Source: Microbacterium testaceum
GTDB taxonomy: Bacteria; Actinomycetota; Actinomycetes; Actinomycetales; Microbacteriaceae
Length of the DNA stretch: 64,000 nucleotides
Assembly: GCF_001476285.1 (NCBI RefSeq)
Contig: NZ_LDRU01000031.1
Coordinates: forward strand, 1-64,000
Direction of reading: 5' to 3'
Below, piece after piece: positions 36,051-45,805 of the stretch. Each line of letters starts with the position of its first letter. Within the stretch, counting starts at the first letter, position 1. Under the pieces are notes generated by a model, which did no database searches, had not been told where the DNA came from, and saw nothing but the letters and a program-made list of their open reading frames with translations. Made by a program: the position numbers and the translations under genes.

Positions 36051-37877
36051 GTGATCCAGTTCGACCTTCCCCCCGTCGTCGAAGCAGACCCGGATGCCAA
36101 CGCGTCCGACCTGCTGGCCGACCGTGTCCGGGCGACCCCCGACCGGCCGCTGTTCGCCGTCCCCGATGCGCAGGGGTGGCGCGACATCACCGCCGCCGAG
36201 TTCGAGCGGCAGGTGATCGCGCTGGCCAAGGGGTTCGTCGCGGCGGGAATCCAGCCCGGCGAGAAGGTGGCGTTCATCGCGCGCACCACATATGACTGGA
36301 CACTCGTCGACTTCGCGCTGTTCTACGCCGGAGCGATCATGGTGCCGGTCTACGAGACGAGCTCGCCGTCGCAGATCTCGTGGATCGTCTCGGACTCGGG
36401 AGCGATCGCCGTCGTCGTGGAGTCGCCCGAGCACGCCGCGCGGCTCGACGAGGTGCGCAGCGATCTCCCCCTGGTCCGCGAGGTCTGGGAGATGCACACG
36501 GGAGCCCTCGACGCCCTGGTGGCGAACGGCACCCACATCACCGATGAAGAGATCGAGCGGCGCCGCCACCTCGCCAAGGCTTCCGATGTAGCGACCCTGA
36601 TCTACACCTCGGGATCGACCGGCCGGCCCAAGGGCTGCGTCCTCGTGCACAGCAACTTCGTCGAGCTCGCTCGCAACTCGGCGAAGGCCCTGCACGAAGT
36701 CGTCGAGACGCCCGGCGCCTCGACCCTGCTGTTCATCACGACGGCGCACGTGTTCGCCCGCTTCATCTCGCTGCTGAACGTGCACGCGGGGGTCAAGACC
36801 GGGCATCAGCCCGACACCAAGCAATTGCTCCCCGCGCTCGGGTCGTTCAAGCCGACGTTCCTTCTGGCCGTGCCCCGCGTGTTCGAGAAGGTCTACAACT
36901 CCGCCGAGCAGAAGGCCGAGGCCGGCGGCAAGGGCAAGATCTTCCGCGCCGCCGCCGACGCGGCGATCGAGCACTCGCAGCGTCTACAGGACGGCAAGCC
37001 CATCCCGCTGCTGCTGAAGATCAAGTTCGCCCTGTTCGACAAGCTCGTCTATTCGAAGCTCCGGGATGCCATGGGCGGACGCGTCGTGTACGCCGTCTCG
37101 GGGTCCGCTCCCCTGGGTCCGCGCCTCGGCCACTTCTTCCGCAGCCTCGGCGTGGTGATCCTCGAGGGCTACGGCCTCACCGAGACGACGGCGCCGGCGA
37201 CCGTCAACCTCGCCACCAAGTCGAAGATCGGCACCGTCGGGCCCGTCCTCCCTGGTGTCGGCATCCGTCTCGCCGACGACGGCGAGATCCAGGTGCGCGG
37301 GGTGAACGTGTTCCGCGAGTACTGGCAGAACCCCGAAGCCACGGCCGAGGCGTTCGACGGCGAATGGTTCAAGACGGGCGACATCGGCGCGTTCGACGGT
37401 GACGGCTTCCTCGCCATCACCGGGCGAAAGAAGGAGATCATCGTCACCGCCGGGGGCAAGAACGTCGCCCCCGCGGCCCTCGAGGACCCCATCCGCGCCA
37501 ACCCGATCGTCGGTCAGGTCGTCGTGGTCGGCGACCACAAGCCGTTCATCTCGGCCCTCGTGACGCTCGACCCCGAGATGCTGCCCACGTGGCTCGCGAA
37601 CAACGGGCTGCCGGCCGACATGTCACTCGCGGACGCGGCGACCAACGAGAAGGTGCGCGCCGAGGTGCAGGGCGCGATCGACCGTGCGAACACGCGCGTC
37701 TCGCGCGCGGAGTCGATCCGCAAGTTCACGATCCTGCCCACCGAGTGGACCGAGGCCAGCGGGCATCTCACGCCGAAGATGAGCATCAAGCGCAATGTCA
37801 TCGTGAAGGACTACGCCGACGCCATCGAGGACATCTACGCGGTGCCGATCAACACCACCAACGTCTCGCTGCCCTGA
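36051..37877 (+). CDS. Long-chain fatty-acid--CoA ligase (FadD15-like)
   Basis: A 608-residue AMP-forming ligase activating fatty acids to acyl-CoA. Adenylation motifs: P-loop LIYTSGSTGRPKGCVLVH (residues about 183-200), VFARFISLLNVHAGV, VSGSAPLGPRLGHFFRSLGV, GYGLTETTAPATVN, and the hinge WFKTGDIGAFDGDGFLAITG with RKKEIIVTAGGKNVAP. The C-terminal catalytic Lys lies in LTPKMSIKRNVI. The size and the FACL sequence type match M. tuberculosis FadD15 (Rv2187), which closes the same syntenic block. RBS AAGGAG with a GTG start. It may feed lipid synthesis with the nearby acyltransferase. Confidence 0.93.
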   Translation: MIQFDLPPVVEADPDANASDLLADRVRATPDRPLFAVPDAQGWRDITAAEFERQVIALAKGFVAAGIQPGEKVAFIARTTYDWTLVDFALFYAGAIMVPVYETSSPSQISWIVSDSGAIAVVVESPEHAARLDEVRSDLPLVREVWEMHTGALDALVANGTHITDEEIERRRHLAKASDVATLIYTSGSTGRPKGCVLVHSNFVELARNSAKALHEVVETPGASTLLFITTAHVFARFISLLNVHAGVKTGHQPDTKQLLPALGSFKPTFLLAVPRVFEKVYNSAEQKAEAGGKGKIFRAAADAAIEHSQRLQDGKPIPLLLKIKFALFDKLVYSKLRDAMGGRVVYAVSGSAPLGPRLGHFFRSLGVVILEGYGLTETTAPATVNLATKSKIGTVGPVLPGVGIRLADDGEIQVRGVNVFREYWQNPEATAEAFDGEWFKTGDIGAFDGDGFLAITGRKKEIIVTAGGKNVAPAALEDPIRANPIVGQVVVVGDHKPFISALVTLDPEMLPTWLANNGLPADMSLADAATNEKVRAEVQGAIDRANTRVSRAESIRKFTILPTEWTEASGHLTPKMSIKRNVIVKDYADAIEDIYAVPINTTNVSLP

Positions 37878-37890
37878 CGCGAACGGGAAG

Positions 37891-37924
37891 CGGCCCGGCT
37901 CCTCACGAGGAACCGGGCCGTTTC
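37891..37924 (+). terminator. Terminator after the acyl-CoA ligase gene
   Basis: CGGCCCGG (37891-37898) pairs with 37913-37920, extended by CCTC/GAGG in the loop, and is followed by TTT. It separates this gene from convergent def. Confidence 0.7.
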
Positions 37925-37986
37925 CGTGTCATCCGCCGGGAGTGGACGCGCCTCGACGCGCATCCGGCTCCCGTGATGGGCGCGCG

Positions 37987-38478
37987 TCAGAACCAGTCGC
38001 TCTCGCGGATCTGGCGCATGGCCTCACGCCGCGTCTCGGCCGGGAGACGCGAGAGGTACAGCATGCCGTCGAGGTGGTCGGTCTCGTGCTGGAGCGCCTG
38101 CGCGAGCAAGCCCTCGCCCTCGAGCACGACCTCGTTGCCGTCGAGATCGATGCCGACGACCTTCGCCCACGGGTAGCGCGTCGCCTCGTGCCAGAGCCCA
38201 GGGACGGAGAGGCACCCCTCCCCCACGAGCTGCGGCTCGCCGCGGGTCTCGACAAGCACGGGATTCAGCACGTAACCGATGTCGCCGTCGATGTTGTAGC
38301 TGAACGCGCGCAGCCCCACACCGATCTGCGGGGCGGCGACTCCGGCGCGCCCGGGAGGCTCGACGGTGTCGAGGAGGTCGCGGACGAGCGCATGGATGCC
38401 GTCGTCGATCGTCTCGATCGTCGCACTGGGCGCGCGCAGGACCGGGTCGCCGAACAGGCGGATGGGCCGAACGGTCAT
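37987..38478 (-). CDS. def: Peptide deformylase
   Basis: A 163-residue metalloenzyme removing the N-formyl group from nascent proteins. The three motifs are present: [10 protein letters not shown] (motif 1), EGCLSVPGL with the metal-binding Cys (motif 2), and [12 protein letters not shown] with the HExxH pair (motif 3). Start: ATG 38478 overlaps the stop of the upstream MinD-like gene (ATGA), so the two are translationally coupled; the frame is open for 90 more codons upstream but that is the shadow of the ATPase domain. Confidence 0.95.
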   Translation of the reverse strand: MTVRPIRLFGDPVLRAPSATIETIDDGIHALVRDLLDTVEPPGRAGVAAPQIGVGLRAFSYNIDGDIGYVLNPVLVETRGEPQLVGEGCLSVPGLWHEATRYPWAKVVGIDLDGNEVVLEGEGLLAQALQHETDHLDGMLYLSRLPAETRREAMRQIRESDWF

Positions 38479-41018
38479 GCTGCCGCCACCGGGGCGCGCA
38501 GACCCTCGACGACGGCCGCGGCCAGTTCGCGGGCCGCCAGACGGGTCTCGGGCTGAAGATCGCGGAACGAGATGGCGCTGCCGGCCGCGATCCGGGGGTC
38601 GTACGGCATCCGGATCACCGTCTGCACGCGCGTGCGGAAGTGCGCTTCGAGCTCGCTCTCGCGCACGAGCGGCGTGCCGGGTCGCGCGGAGTTCAGGACG
38701 ACGATGGCCGAGCGCACACGGTCCGCGTAGCCGTTGGTCTCGAGCCACGTCAGGGTCTCGGACGCCAGCCGCGCCTCGTCGACCGAGAGTCCCGCCACGA
38801 CCACGAGGGAGTCCGCGCGCTCGAGCGTCGCCTCCATCACCGAGTGGACGATGCCCGTGCCGGTGTCGGTCAGCACGATCGAGTAGTAGTGCGCGGCGAC
38901 GTCGGCGACCTGACGGTAGTCGTCGTCGCTGAAGGCCTCGGACACACGGGGATCGGAATCGGATGCCAGGACGTCGAGGCGCGTGGCATCCCGCGCCACG
39001 ATCGACGACACGTCGTGGTAGCCGTCGACCTCGTCGTGCGCGCGCACGAGATCGCGCACCGTGCGGCCGTTCGGCCGGCCCACGCGATCCGCGAGCGTTC
39101 CGCGATCGGGGTTCGCATCGACGGCGATGACGCGGTCGTCGCGTGCATCGGCGAGGGCCATCCCCAGGAGCGAGGTGACCGTGGTCTTGCCCACGCCGCC
39201 CTTGCGGGAGAGGACCGGCACGAAACGGGCACCTCCGGCGAGGGGCGCGGCGATGCGACGGTCGAGCTCTTTGCGCTGGCGGGCGCGGCGGCCGTCACCG
39301 AGGTTGATGCGGTGACCGGACACCGAGTACACGAGTTGCTGCCACAGCCCTTCGGGCTCGGGCCGGGCGACCTGGCGCGGGTCGAGCAGACGGTCGGCGG
39401 TGAGCAGATCGGGGCTCTCGCGTGCGTCGTCGATGGAGCTCAGCCGCTTCGACGCGAGCGTCAAGTCGGAGCCCGGGGTCCGGACGCGCTCGGCCGCGTG
39501 CGCGCGATCGACGCGGGCTGCTTCGCCCGCCTGGTGGATCTCACGGCGCGTCAGGGGCACGGTGCCGATCGCTCCCGTCGCGGCGCGCTCCGCGCGGGTG
39601 CGGGGGACGGAGCCGGTCGTGGTCGGGACCGCGCCGGTCGTGGGGATCGCGCCGGTGGCCGGAGCCGCGGCGGGCGTGGTCTCCGCGCTCGGGGCAGCAA
39701 CGGAAGCCTGCTCGGCGTCGAGATCGTCGGGCTCCGGGGAGCCGGCCGCGACCGCTTGCGCCGCATCGGCCTTCGGGGCCGCGTTCGTCTCGGTGGGGCT
39801 CGCGTCGGACTCGCTCACGTCGACCTCATTCCGTTCGGGCGCATCCGTGGCGGGTTCGTCGGGCTCGGACTCGGCGGGCTCGAACTCGCCGTTCCCGAAC
39901 TCATCTCCCGCGGGCTCGACATCGACGACCTCCGCGTCGGCGTGCTCGCGCGCACGCTGCTCCGGCTCGACCTGATCGAGATCCGAGTGCTCGGGCTCGA
40001 GGTGCTCGGGCTCGGGCTCGAGGTGCTCGGGCTCAAGGTCGTCCTCGTCCTCGGCGTGGGAGCCATCAGCCTGAGCGGCCTCGATGGACTCCGCCTCCGC
40101 GAGCTCCACCCCCGCCGGCTCGCGCTCCGCGGGCACGGAGTCAGCGGTCTCCGCGTGACCTGTCTCCGTGCTGCCGGAGTTCTCCGCCTCCGGAGCCTCC
40201 GACTCGGCCAGCTCCTGCTCCGCGAGCTCCCGCGCGACGAACTCCTCCTCGGAGGCGTCCTCGGCGTCGAGATCACCGGCGAGATCATCGGCAAGATCTT
40301 CGACAGTGGCATCCTCGACGGCGAGGTCAGCGACGGACAGGTCGTCCGAGGCGAGGTCATCGGCGGCGGCGCCCTCCGGGGCGAACTCCCCCTCGGGCTG
40401 AGATCCCGCGTCCTCCGCCTCGAAGACGTCGGTCGACAGCACGAGCTGCTGCGGGTCGGGCGCCGGATCGAACTCGTCGGTCGACAGGATCACCTGCGGT
40501 TCAACGCGCTCATCGTCGAACGCCGGAACGAACACCTCGTCGTGCGGGGCGGACGCGACGGACTCGCCGGGCTCGTCCGTCGGCACCTCCCCGACGATCT
40601 CGGCGTCGTGCACCTCGAGGTCGCCCTCGTTCTCGGCATCCACCTCGTCGTGGGGTTCGAGGATGATGTCGCCGGTCGGGAGGTGCTCCACGTGCGGGTC
40701 GTCGTGCGCGGACAACGGCGGGTCGACCTGCGGCTCGGGAACGTGGGTGAGAGCGGGCGCCTCGGCCCCGCTGTCGAGGGTGAACGGGGAGCCGATGTTC
40801 TCGAACATCCGGATCTCGGCTTCGTCGACCGGCACCTCATCTTCGACCACGTCGTCGTCGATGTCGTCATCGTGGGAGGTCACGGGCAGGTCGACACTGA
40901 CCTGCGCGATGTGTCCTCCGAGGATGGTGATGCTGGCTGTGTCGAGATTCCCGCTCTCGTCGAGCACGCCGTGCTCGGCGTTCTCGTCGGGGTTCGCGTC
41001 GGTGCGGTCGGGGGTCAC
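38475..41018 (-). CDS. Giant MinD/ParA-type ATPase with long acidic disordered N-terminus
   Basis: An 847-residue protein with two parts. Residues 1 to about 540 are low complexity, very rich in Glu, Asp, Ala, Pro and Thr, with short internal repeats ([33 protein letters not shown]). The C-terminal 250 residues are a MinD/ParA ATPase with deviant Walker [17 protein letters not shown] (about 603) and [18 protein letters not shown]. The preceding [20 protein letters not shown] resembles ESX-linked EspI-like ATPases. No ESX genes are nearby. Start: GTG 41018 with GGAG 6 nt upstream, preferred to TTG 41030. Function unknown; a positioning or secretion role is inference. Confidence 0.85.
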   Translation of the reverse strand: MTPDRTDANPDENAEHGVLDESGNLDTASITILGGHIAQVSVDLPVTSHDDDIDDDVVEDEVPVDEAEIRMFENIGSPFTLDSGAEAPALTHVPEPQVDPPLSAHDDPHVEHLPTGDIILEPHDEVDAENEGDLEVHDAEIVGEVPTDEPGESVASAPHDEVFVPAFDDERVEPQVILSTDEFDPAPDPQQLVLSTDVFEAEDAGSQPEGEFAPEGAAADDLASDDLSVADLAVEDATVEDLADDLAGDLDAEDASEEEFVARELAEQELAESEAPEAENSGSTETGHAETADSVPAEREPAGVELAEAESIEAAQADGSHAEDEDDLEPEHLEPEPEHLEPEHSDLDQVEPEQRAREHADAEVVDVEPAGDEFGNGEFEPAESEPDEPATDAPERNEVDVSESDASPTETNAAPKADAAQAVAAGSPEPDDLDAEQASVAAPSAETTPAAAPATGAIPTTGAVPTTTGSVPRTRAERAATGAIGTVPLTRREIHQAGEAARVDRAHAAERVRTPGSDLTLASKRLSSIDDARESPDLLTADRLLDPRQVARPEPEGLWQQLVYSVSGHRINLGDGRRARQRKELDRRIAAPLAGGARFVPVLSRKGGVGKTTVTSLLGMALADARDDRVIAVDANPDRGTLADRVGRPNGRTVRDLVRAHDEVDGYHDVSSIVARDATRLDVLASDSDPRVSEAFSDDDYRQVADVAAHYYSIVLTDTGTGIVHSVMEATLERADSLVVVAGLSVDEARLASETLTWLETNGYADRVRSAIVVLNSARPGTPLVRESELEAHFRTRVQTVIRMPYDPRIAAGSAISFRDLQPETRLAARELAAAVVEGLRAPVAAA

Positions 41019-41064
41019 TGCAGTCTCCAAACGGGAAGAGGGCGCGAAAGCGCCCCCTCCCAGG

Positions 41065-44000
41065 TTACTGCGCGGGGCGGATTACCAGCAAAAGGTCTCC
41101 CGCTTCCACCTGCTGTGTGCTAGCGATCGCAACCCGCTCGACGACCCCGTCGACGGGTGACGTGATCGCCGCCTCCATCTTCATCGCCTCGATGGATGCC
41201 ACGGCCTGACCGGCCGCGACCCGGTCGCCCGGGGCCGCTTTGAGCGTCACGACCCCCGAGAACGGGGCGGCGACCTGACCGGGCTTGGAGGTGTCGGCCT
41301 TCTCGGCCTGGCGGGCCTCGACGTCGATCGATCGGTCGCGGACGAACACGGGGCGGAGCTGTCCGTTCAGGGTGGTCATGACGGTGCGCATGCCCTTGTC
41401 GTCGGCCTCACCCACCGCCTCGAGCCCCACGAACAGCTGGACGCCGCGTTCGATCTCGACCGTGTGCTCGCCGCCCGCGCGCAGCCCGTAGAGGTAGTCG
41501 GCGGTGTCGAGCACGCTGAGGTCGCCGTAGGCGTCGCGGGTTTCCTCGAACGTCCGGGTGGGCCCCGGGAACAGGAGCCGGTTCAGTCGTGCACGCCGGT
41601 CCGCGGACTCCCCCGCCAGGGCCGTCGCGTCGTCATCGGTGAGCGGGGTCACCCCGATCTTCGCGTCTCGCCCGGCGAGCACCTTCGAGCGGAACGGCTC
41701 GGGCCAGCCGCCCGGAAGGTCGCCCAGCTCCCCCGCCATGAACGACACGACCGAGTCGGGCACGTCGTACTTCTGCGGGTTCTGCTCGAAGTCCGCCGGG
41801 TCGGCCTTGACCGCCGCGAGATGCAGAGCGAGGTCGCCCACCACCTTCGACGACGGGGTGACCTTCGGCACCCTCCCGAGGATGCGGTCGGCGGCCGCGT
41901 ACATGTCCTCGATGAGTTCGAAGTCGTCGGCCAAGCCGAGGGCGATCGCCTGCTGCCGCAGGTTCGACAACTGCCCGCCCGGGATCTCGTGACGGTACAC
42001 GCGACCGGTGGGCCCCGCGAGGCCCGACTCGAACGGACGGTACAGGTGGCGGACGGCCTCCCAGTACGGCTCGAGGTCGCTGACCGCGGACAGGTCGAGA
42101 CCGGTGTCCCGCTCGGTGTGGGCGAGGGCTGCGACGAGGGCGGACAGCGACGGTTGGCTCGTGGTGCCCGCCATGGGCGCGGCGGCCGCGTCGACGGCAT
42201 CCGCGCCCGCCGCCGAGGCGGCCAGCAGGGTCGCGAGCTGTCCTCCGGCGGTGTCGTGCGTGTGCACGTGGACCGGCAGGTCGAAGCGCTCGCGCAACGC
42301 CGACACGAGCTTCGCGGCCGCAGCCGGGCGGAGCAGGCCCGCCATGTCCTTGATCGCGAGGATGTGGGCTCCCGCATCGACGATCTGCTCGGCCAGACCC
42401 AGGTAGTAGTCGAGCGTGTACAGCTTCTCGGCCGGGTCGAGCAGGTCACCGGTGTAGCAGACCGCCACCTCGGCGACCGCGGTGCCGGTGTTCAGCACCG
42501 CGTCGATCGCGGGACGCATCTGCGAGACGTCGTTCAGGGCGTCGAAGATCCGGAAGATGTCGACTCCGGATGCCGCAGCCTCGGCGACGAAGGCATCCGT
42601 CACCTCCGTCGGGTACGGGGTGTAGCCGACCGTGTTGCGCCCGCGGAGGAGCATCTGGATCGCGACGTTCGGCAGCGCTTCGCGCAGCGCGTCGAGCCGC
42701 TCCCACGGGTCTTCGCCCAGGAAGCGGAGGGCGACGTCGTAGGTCGCGCCTCCCCACGCCTCGACCGAGAGCAGACCCGGGGTCATGCGGGCGACGTACG
42801 GCGCCACGCGGACGAGATCGCGGGTGCGGACGCGGGTCGCGAGCAGCGACTGGTGGGCGTCGCGGAACGTGGTCTCGGTGACGGCGAGGGCAGTCTGCTC
42901 GCGCAGGGCCTTCGCGAAGCCCGCGGGACCGAGTTCCTGCAGGCGCTGGCGCGATCCCGCGGGGGCCGGGGCCACGAGGTCGACCGCGGGGAGCTTGGCT
43001 CCCGGGTCGACGGAGAGCGGGTTCTCGCCGTTCGGGCGGTTGACGGTCGTGTCGACGAGCCACGACAGGATCTTGGTCCCGCGGTCCTTCGACTCGCGCC
43101 CACGCAGCAGCTCGGGACGCTCGTCGATGAACGAGGTGCTGAGGTCGCCGGCGACGAAGGCCGGATCGTCGAGGACGGCCTGCAGGAACGGGATGTTCGT
43201 CGAGACGCCGCGGATGCGGAACTCCGCCAGCGCGCGGCGGGCGCGGGCGACCGCCGCGGGGAAGTCGCGCCCGCGGCACGACAGCTTCGACAGCATCGAG
43301 TCGAAGTGGGGGCTCACCTGCGAACCCGCCGCCGTGGTACCACCGTCGAGACGGATGCCCGCTCCACCCGGTGAGCGGTACGTGGTGATCTTGCCCGTGT
43401 CGGGGCGGAAGCCCTGCGTCGGGTCTTCCGTCGTGATGCGGCACTGGAGGGCGGCGCCACGCAGGTGGATGTCGCCCTGCTCGAGGTGCAGGTCGGCGAG
43501 CGTCGCCCCCGCGGCGATGCGCATCTGCGACTGCACGAGGTCGACGTCGGTGACCTCCTCGGTGACCGTGTGCTCGACCTGGATGCGGGGGTTCATCTCG
43601 ATGAAGACGACCTCTCCCGCTCGGGGTCCCGCGGTCTCGAGGAGGAACTCGACCGTTCCCGCGTTCTGGTAGCCGATCGACCGCGCGAAGGCGACCGCGT
43701 AGCGGTGCATATCCTGACGGACCGCGTCGTCGAGGTTCGGAGCCGGCGCGATCTCGATGACCTTCTGGTGGCGCCGCTGCACCGAGCAGTCGCGCTCGAA
43801 CAGGTGGACCGTCTCGCCCGTGGCATCCGCGAGGATCTGCACCTCGACGTGACGCGGGCGCTGCACGGCCTGCTCGAGGAACATCCGCGGGTCGCCGAAC
43901 GCGCTCTGCGCCTCGCGCATCGCCTCGGCGAGGGCCGGCGCGAGTTCGCCGAGCGTCTCGACGCGACGCATGCCGCGGCCTCCCCCACCGGCGACGGCCT

Positions 44001-44472
44001 TGGCGAAGAGCGGGAAGCCGATCTCGTCGGCCTGCGCCAGCAGCGCGTCGATGTCGTCGGAGGCCGGCGTCGACCGGAGCACCGGCACGCCCGCGGCGAT
44101 CGCGTGCTCCTTCGCGGTGACCTTGTTGCCCGCCATCGAGAGCACCTCCGCCGGCGGGCCGATGAACGTGATGCCGTGCGCGGCCGCCTTCTCGGCGAGC
44201 TCCGGGTTCTCGGACAGGAAGCCGTAGCCGGGGTAGATGGCATCCGCTCCGCACTCCCGAGCGACCCGGATGATCTCGTCGACGTCGAGGTACGCGCGGA
44301 CGGGGTGACCCCGCTCGCCGATCTGGTACGCCTCGTCGGCCTTCAGGCGGTGGAGCGAGGCGCGATCCTCGTACGGATAGACCGCGACCGTGCGCGCACC
44401 GACCTCGTAGGCGGCGCGGAACGCGCGGATCGCGATCTCCCCGCGATTGGCGACCAGGATCTTCGAGAACAT
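41065..44472 (-). CDS. pyc: Pyruvate carboxylase
   Basis: A 1135-residue biotin enzyme forming oxaloacetate from pyruvate, the main anaplerotic step. Order: biotin carboxylase (FSKILVANRGEIAIRAFRAA; GGGGRGMRRVET ATP loop; FIEMNPRIQVEHTVTEEVTD), carboxyltransferase (RDAHQSLLATRVRT; WGGATYDVALRFLGEDPWER; HVHTHDTAGGQLAT), and C-terminal biotinyl domain with the biotinylated Lys in IEAMKMEAAI. All domains lie in one chain as in alpha4 enzymes. Start: ATG 44472 has GAGG 5 nt upstream; a GTG two codons earlier is too close to it. Divergent from the orphan parA gene, with -10 box TAGGCT. Confidence 0.97.
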   Translation of the reverse strand: MFSKILVANRGEIAIRAFRAAYEVGARTVAVYPYEDRASLHRLKADEAYQIGERGHPVRAYLDVDEIIRVARECGADAIYPGYGFLSENPELAEKAAAHGITFIGPPAEVLSMAGNKVTAKEHAIAAGVPVLRSTPASDDIDALLAQADEIGFPLFAKAVAGGGGRGMRRVETLGELAPALAEAMREAQSAFGDPRMFLEQAVQRPRHVEVQILADATGETVHLFERDCSVQRRHQKVIEIAPAPNLDDAVRQDMHRYAVAFARSIGYQNAGTVEFLLETAGPRAGEVVFIEMNPRIQVEHTVTEEVTDVDLVQSQMRIAAGATLADLHLEQGDIHLRGAALQCRITTEDPTQGFRPDTGKITTYRSPGGAGIRLDGGTTAAGSQVSPHFDSMLSKLSCRGRDFPAAVARARRALAEFRIRGVSTNIPFLQAVLDDPAFVAGDLSTSFIDERPELLRGRESKDRGTKILSWLVDTTVNRPNGENPLSVDPGAKLPAVDLVAPAPAGSRQRLQELGPAGFAKALREQTALAVTETTFRDAHQSLLATRVRTRDLVRVAPYVARMTPGLLSVEAWGGATYDVALRFLGEDPWERLDALREALPNVAIQMLLRGRNTVGYTPYPTEVTDAFVAEAAASGVDIFRIFDALNDVSQMRPAIDAVLNTGTAVAEVAVCYTGDLLDPAEKLYTLDYYLGLAEQIVDAGAHILAIKDMAGLLRPAAAAKLVSALRERFDLPVHVHTHDTAGGQLATLLAASAAGADAVDAAAAPMAGTTSQPSLSALVAALAHTERDTGLDLSAVSDLEPYWEAVRHLYRPFESGLAGPTGRVYRHEIPGGQLSNLRQQAIALGLADDFELIEDMYAAADRILGRVPKVTPSSKVVGDLALHLAAVKADPADFEQNPQKYDVPDSVVSFMAGELGDLPGGWPEPFRSKVLAGRDAKIGVTPLTDDDATALAGESADRRARLNRLLFPGPTRTFEETRDAYGDLSVLDTADYLYGLRAGGEHTVEIERGVQLFVGLEAVGEADDKGMRTVMTTLNGQLRPVFVRDRSIDVEARQAEKADTSKPGQVAAPFSGVVTLKAAPGDRVAAGQAVASIEAMKMEAAITSPVDGVVERVAIASTQQVEAGDLLLVIRPAQ

Positions 44473-44512
44473 GCGCACCTCACGTCAAGCTGGGAGAGCT
44501 GAATGTGCTCAC

Positions 44513-44532
44513 AGCCTAGGGGACGGTAACGT
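44513..44532. promoter_or_regulatory. Divergent promoters of pyc and parA
   Basis: TAGGCT on the minus strand at 44513-44518 gives pyc a 5' UTR of about 35 nt. TAACGT on the plus strand at 44527-44532 ends 8 nt before the parA GTG, so that transcript may be leaderless. The two boxes are only 8 bases apart. Confidence 0.45.
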
Positions 44533-44540
44533 AGACCCTC

Positions 44541-45353
44541 GTGCACGTACTCTCCGTCAGCTCTTTGAAAGGCGGGGTCGGCAAGACGACCGTGACGCTC
44601 GGGCTGGCATCCGCCGCCTTCGCACGTGGCGTTCGCACTCTTGTCGTCGACCTCGACCCCCAGTCCGACGTGTCGACCGGCATGGACATCTCGGTCGCCG
44701 GCCGGCTCAACATCGCCGACGTCCTGGCGAACCCGAAAGAGAAGGTCGTCCGCCAGGCCATCACCACCAGCGGGTGGGCGAAGGTCCACCCGGGCACGAT
44801 CGACGTCCTCATCGGCAGCCCCTCGGCGATCAACTTCGACGGCCCGCACCCGAGCGTCCGCGACGTGTGGAAGCTCGAGGAGGCCCTCGCGACCATCGAG
44901 AGCGAGTACGACCTCGTCCTCATCGACTGCGCCCCCTCGCTCAATGCCCTCACGCGTACCGCGTGGGCGGCGAGCGACCGCGTCATCGTCGTGACCGAGC
45001 CGGGCCTGTTCTCCGTCGCCGCCGCCGACCGCGCCCTGCGCGCGATCGAAGAGATCCGTCGCGGGCTCTCCCCCCGCCTCCAGCCACTCGGCGTCGTCGT
45101 CAACCGCGTGCGCCCGCAGTCGATCGAGCACCAGTTCCGCATCAAGGAGCTGCGCGACATGTTCGGCCCGCTCGTCCTGAACCCCCAGCTGCCCGAGCGC
45201 ACCTCGCTGCAGCAGGCACAGGGTGCCGCGAAGCCGCTCCACGTGTGGCCCGGAGACTCGGCGCAGGAGCTCGCCGCCGATTTCGACGCGCTGCTGGACC
45301 GGATCGTGCGCACCGGTCGCATCCCGGTCGAGGGCGACGCTCCCTCGGCCTGA
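44541..45353 (+). CDS. ParA-family ATPase without partner ParB
   Basis: A 270-residue ParA/Soj-type ATPase. Deviant Walker [21 protein letters not shown] at the N-terminus, Walker A' VVDLDPQSDVSTGMD and Walker B YDLVLIDCAPSLNALTRTAW are intact. A conserved NRVRPQSIEHQFRIKELRDM and a C-terminal helix region follow. No ParB gene or parS-like sites are next to it, so it is an orphan cargo-positioning ATPase rather than the chromosomal ParA beside oriC. Start GTG, with no clear Shine-Dalgarno. A repeat-rich gap follows. Confidence 0.9.
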   Translation: MHVLSVSSLKGGVGKTTVTLGLASAAFARGVRTLVVDLDPQSDVSTGMDISVAGRLNIADVLANPKEKVVRQAITTSGWAKVHPGTIDVLIGSPSAINFDGPHPSVRDVWKLEEALATIESEYDLVLIDCAPSLNALTRTAWAASDRVIVVTEPGLFSVAAADRALRAIEEIRRGLSPRLQPLGVVVNRVRPQSIEHQFRIKELRDMFGPLVLNPQLPERTSLQQAQGAAKPLHVWPGDSAQELAADFDALLDRIVRTGRIPVEGDAPSA

Positions 45354-45414
45354 GCCCGCCCCTCCCCGGCCGAGTGCTCGTCGCCGGGCAGCGTGACCTC
45401 GCGCCAGCCCGTTC

Positions 45415-45515
45415 CCGTACCGTCACGCGGAGAACCCGGCCGACACGCCGGCACCCGGCATCCCGAACCGGCGTGTCGACCACGACCTCCGCATGACGGC
45501 CCACCCCAGACCCAG
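45415..45515. repeat. Direct repeat copy 1 (101 bp) with internal stem-loop
   Basis: Begins CCGTACCGTCACGCGGAG and ends CACCCCAGACCCAG. Inside, CGACACGCCGG pairs perfectly with CCGGCGTGTCG (11 bp) around a 16-base loop. It differs from copy 2 by only a few substitutions and one inserted base. Confidence 0.85.
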
Positions 45516-45574
45516 ACCCGAGCCACGGCGACACCCCCGGCCCCGGTGCAGCGCGCGGCCGACACCCGCGCCAC

Positions 45575-45676
45575 CCGTACCGTCACGCGGAGAACCCGGC
45601 CGACACGCCGGACACCCGGCATCCCGAACCGGCGTGTCGACCCCGGCCTCCGCATGACGGCACACCCCAGACCCAG
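45575..45676. repeat. Direct repeat copy 2 (102 bp) with internal stem-loop
   Basis: Same sequence as 45415-45515 with one extra base in the loop (GACACCCGG versus GCACCCGG) and a few changes near ACCCCGGCC. The stem arms are unchanged, which suggests selection on, or recent origin of, the hairpin. Confidence 0.85.
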
Positions 45677-45762
45677 CGGGCCTCAGCTACACGCCGGACG
45701 GACGCCGAGGCGTGGACCGACGGGCCCGGAACCGGGGCATGCCCGGACCGGCCCGACGAAAG

Positions 45763-45790
45763 AACCCCGGATGCCACGGCACCCGGGGTT
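45763..45790 (-). terminator. Terminator of the MerR gene
   Basis: AACCCCGG (45763-45770) pairs with CCGGGGTT (45783-45790), the minus-strand continuation being CTTTCG. It lies 15 bases after the stop of the gene at 45806. Confidence 0.65.
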
Positions 45791-45805
45791 CGAGAAGCGT
45801 CGGGG

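Larger units (their letters stand above)
45354..45805. other. Gene-free interval holding a duplicated 101-bp element
   Basis: About 450 bases between convergent parA and the MerR gene. No credible coding sequence is seen. It holds two near-identical 101/102-bp direct repeats with internal stem-loops, a 59-bp spacer, and the terminator of the MerR gene at the right end. Confidence 0.7.

Noticed and set aside
38640..41123. 827-codon plus-strand frame opposite the MinD-like gene
   Set aside because: Composition mirrors the acidic repeats of the true gene and there are no recognisable motifs, so it is a shadow frame.
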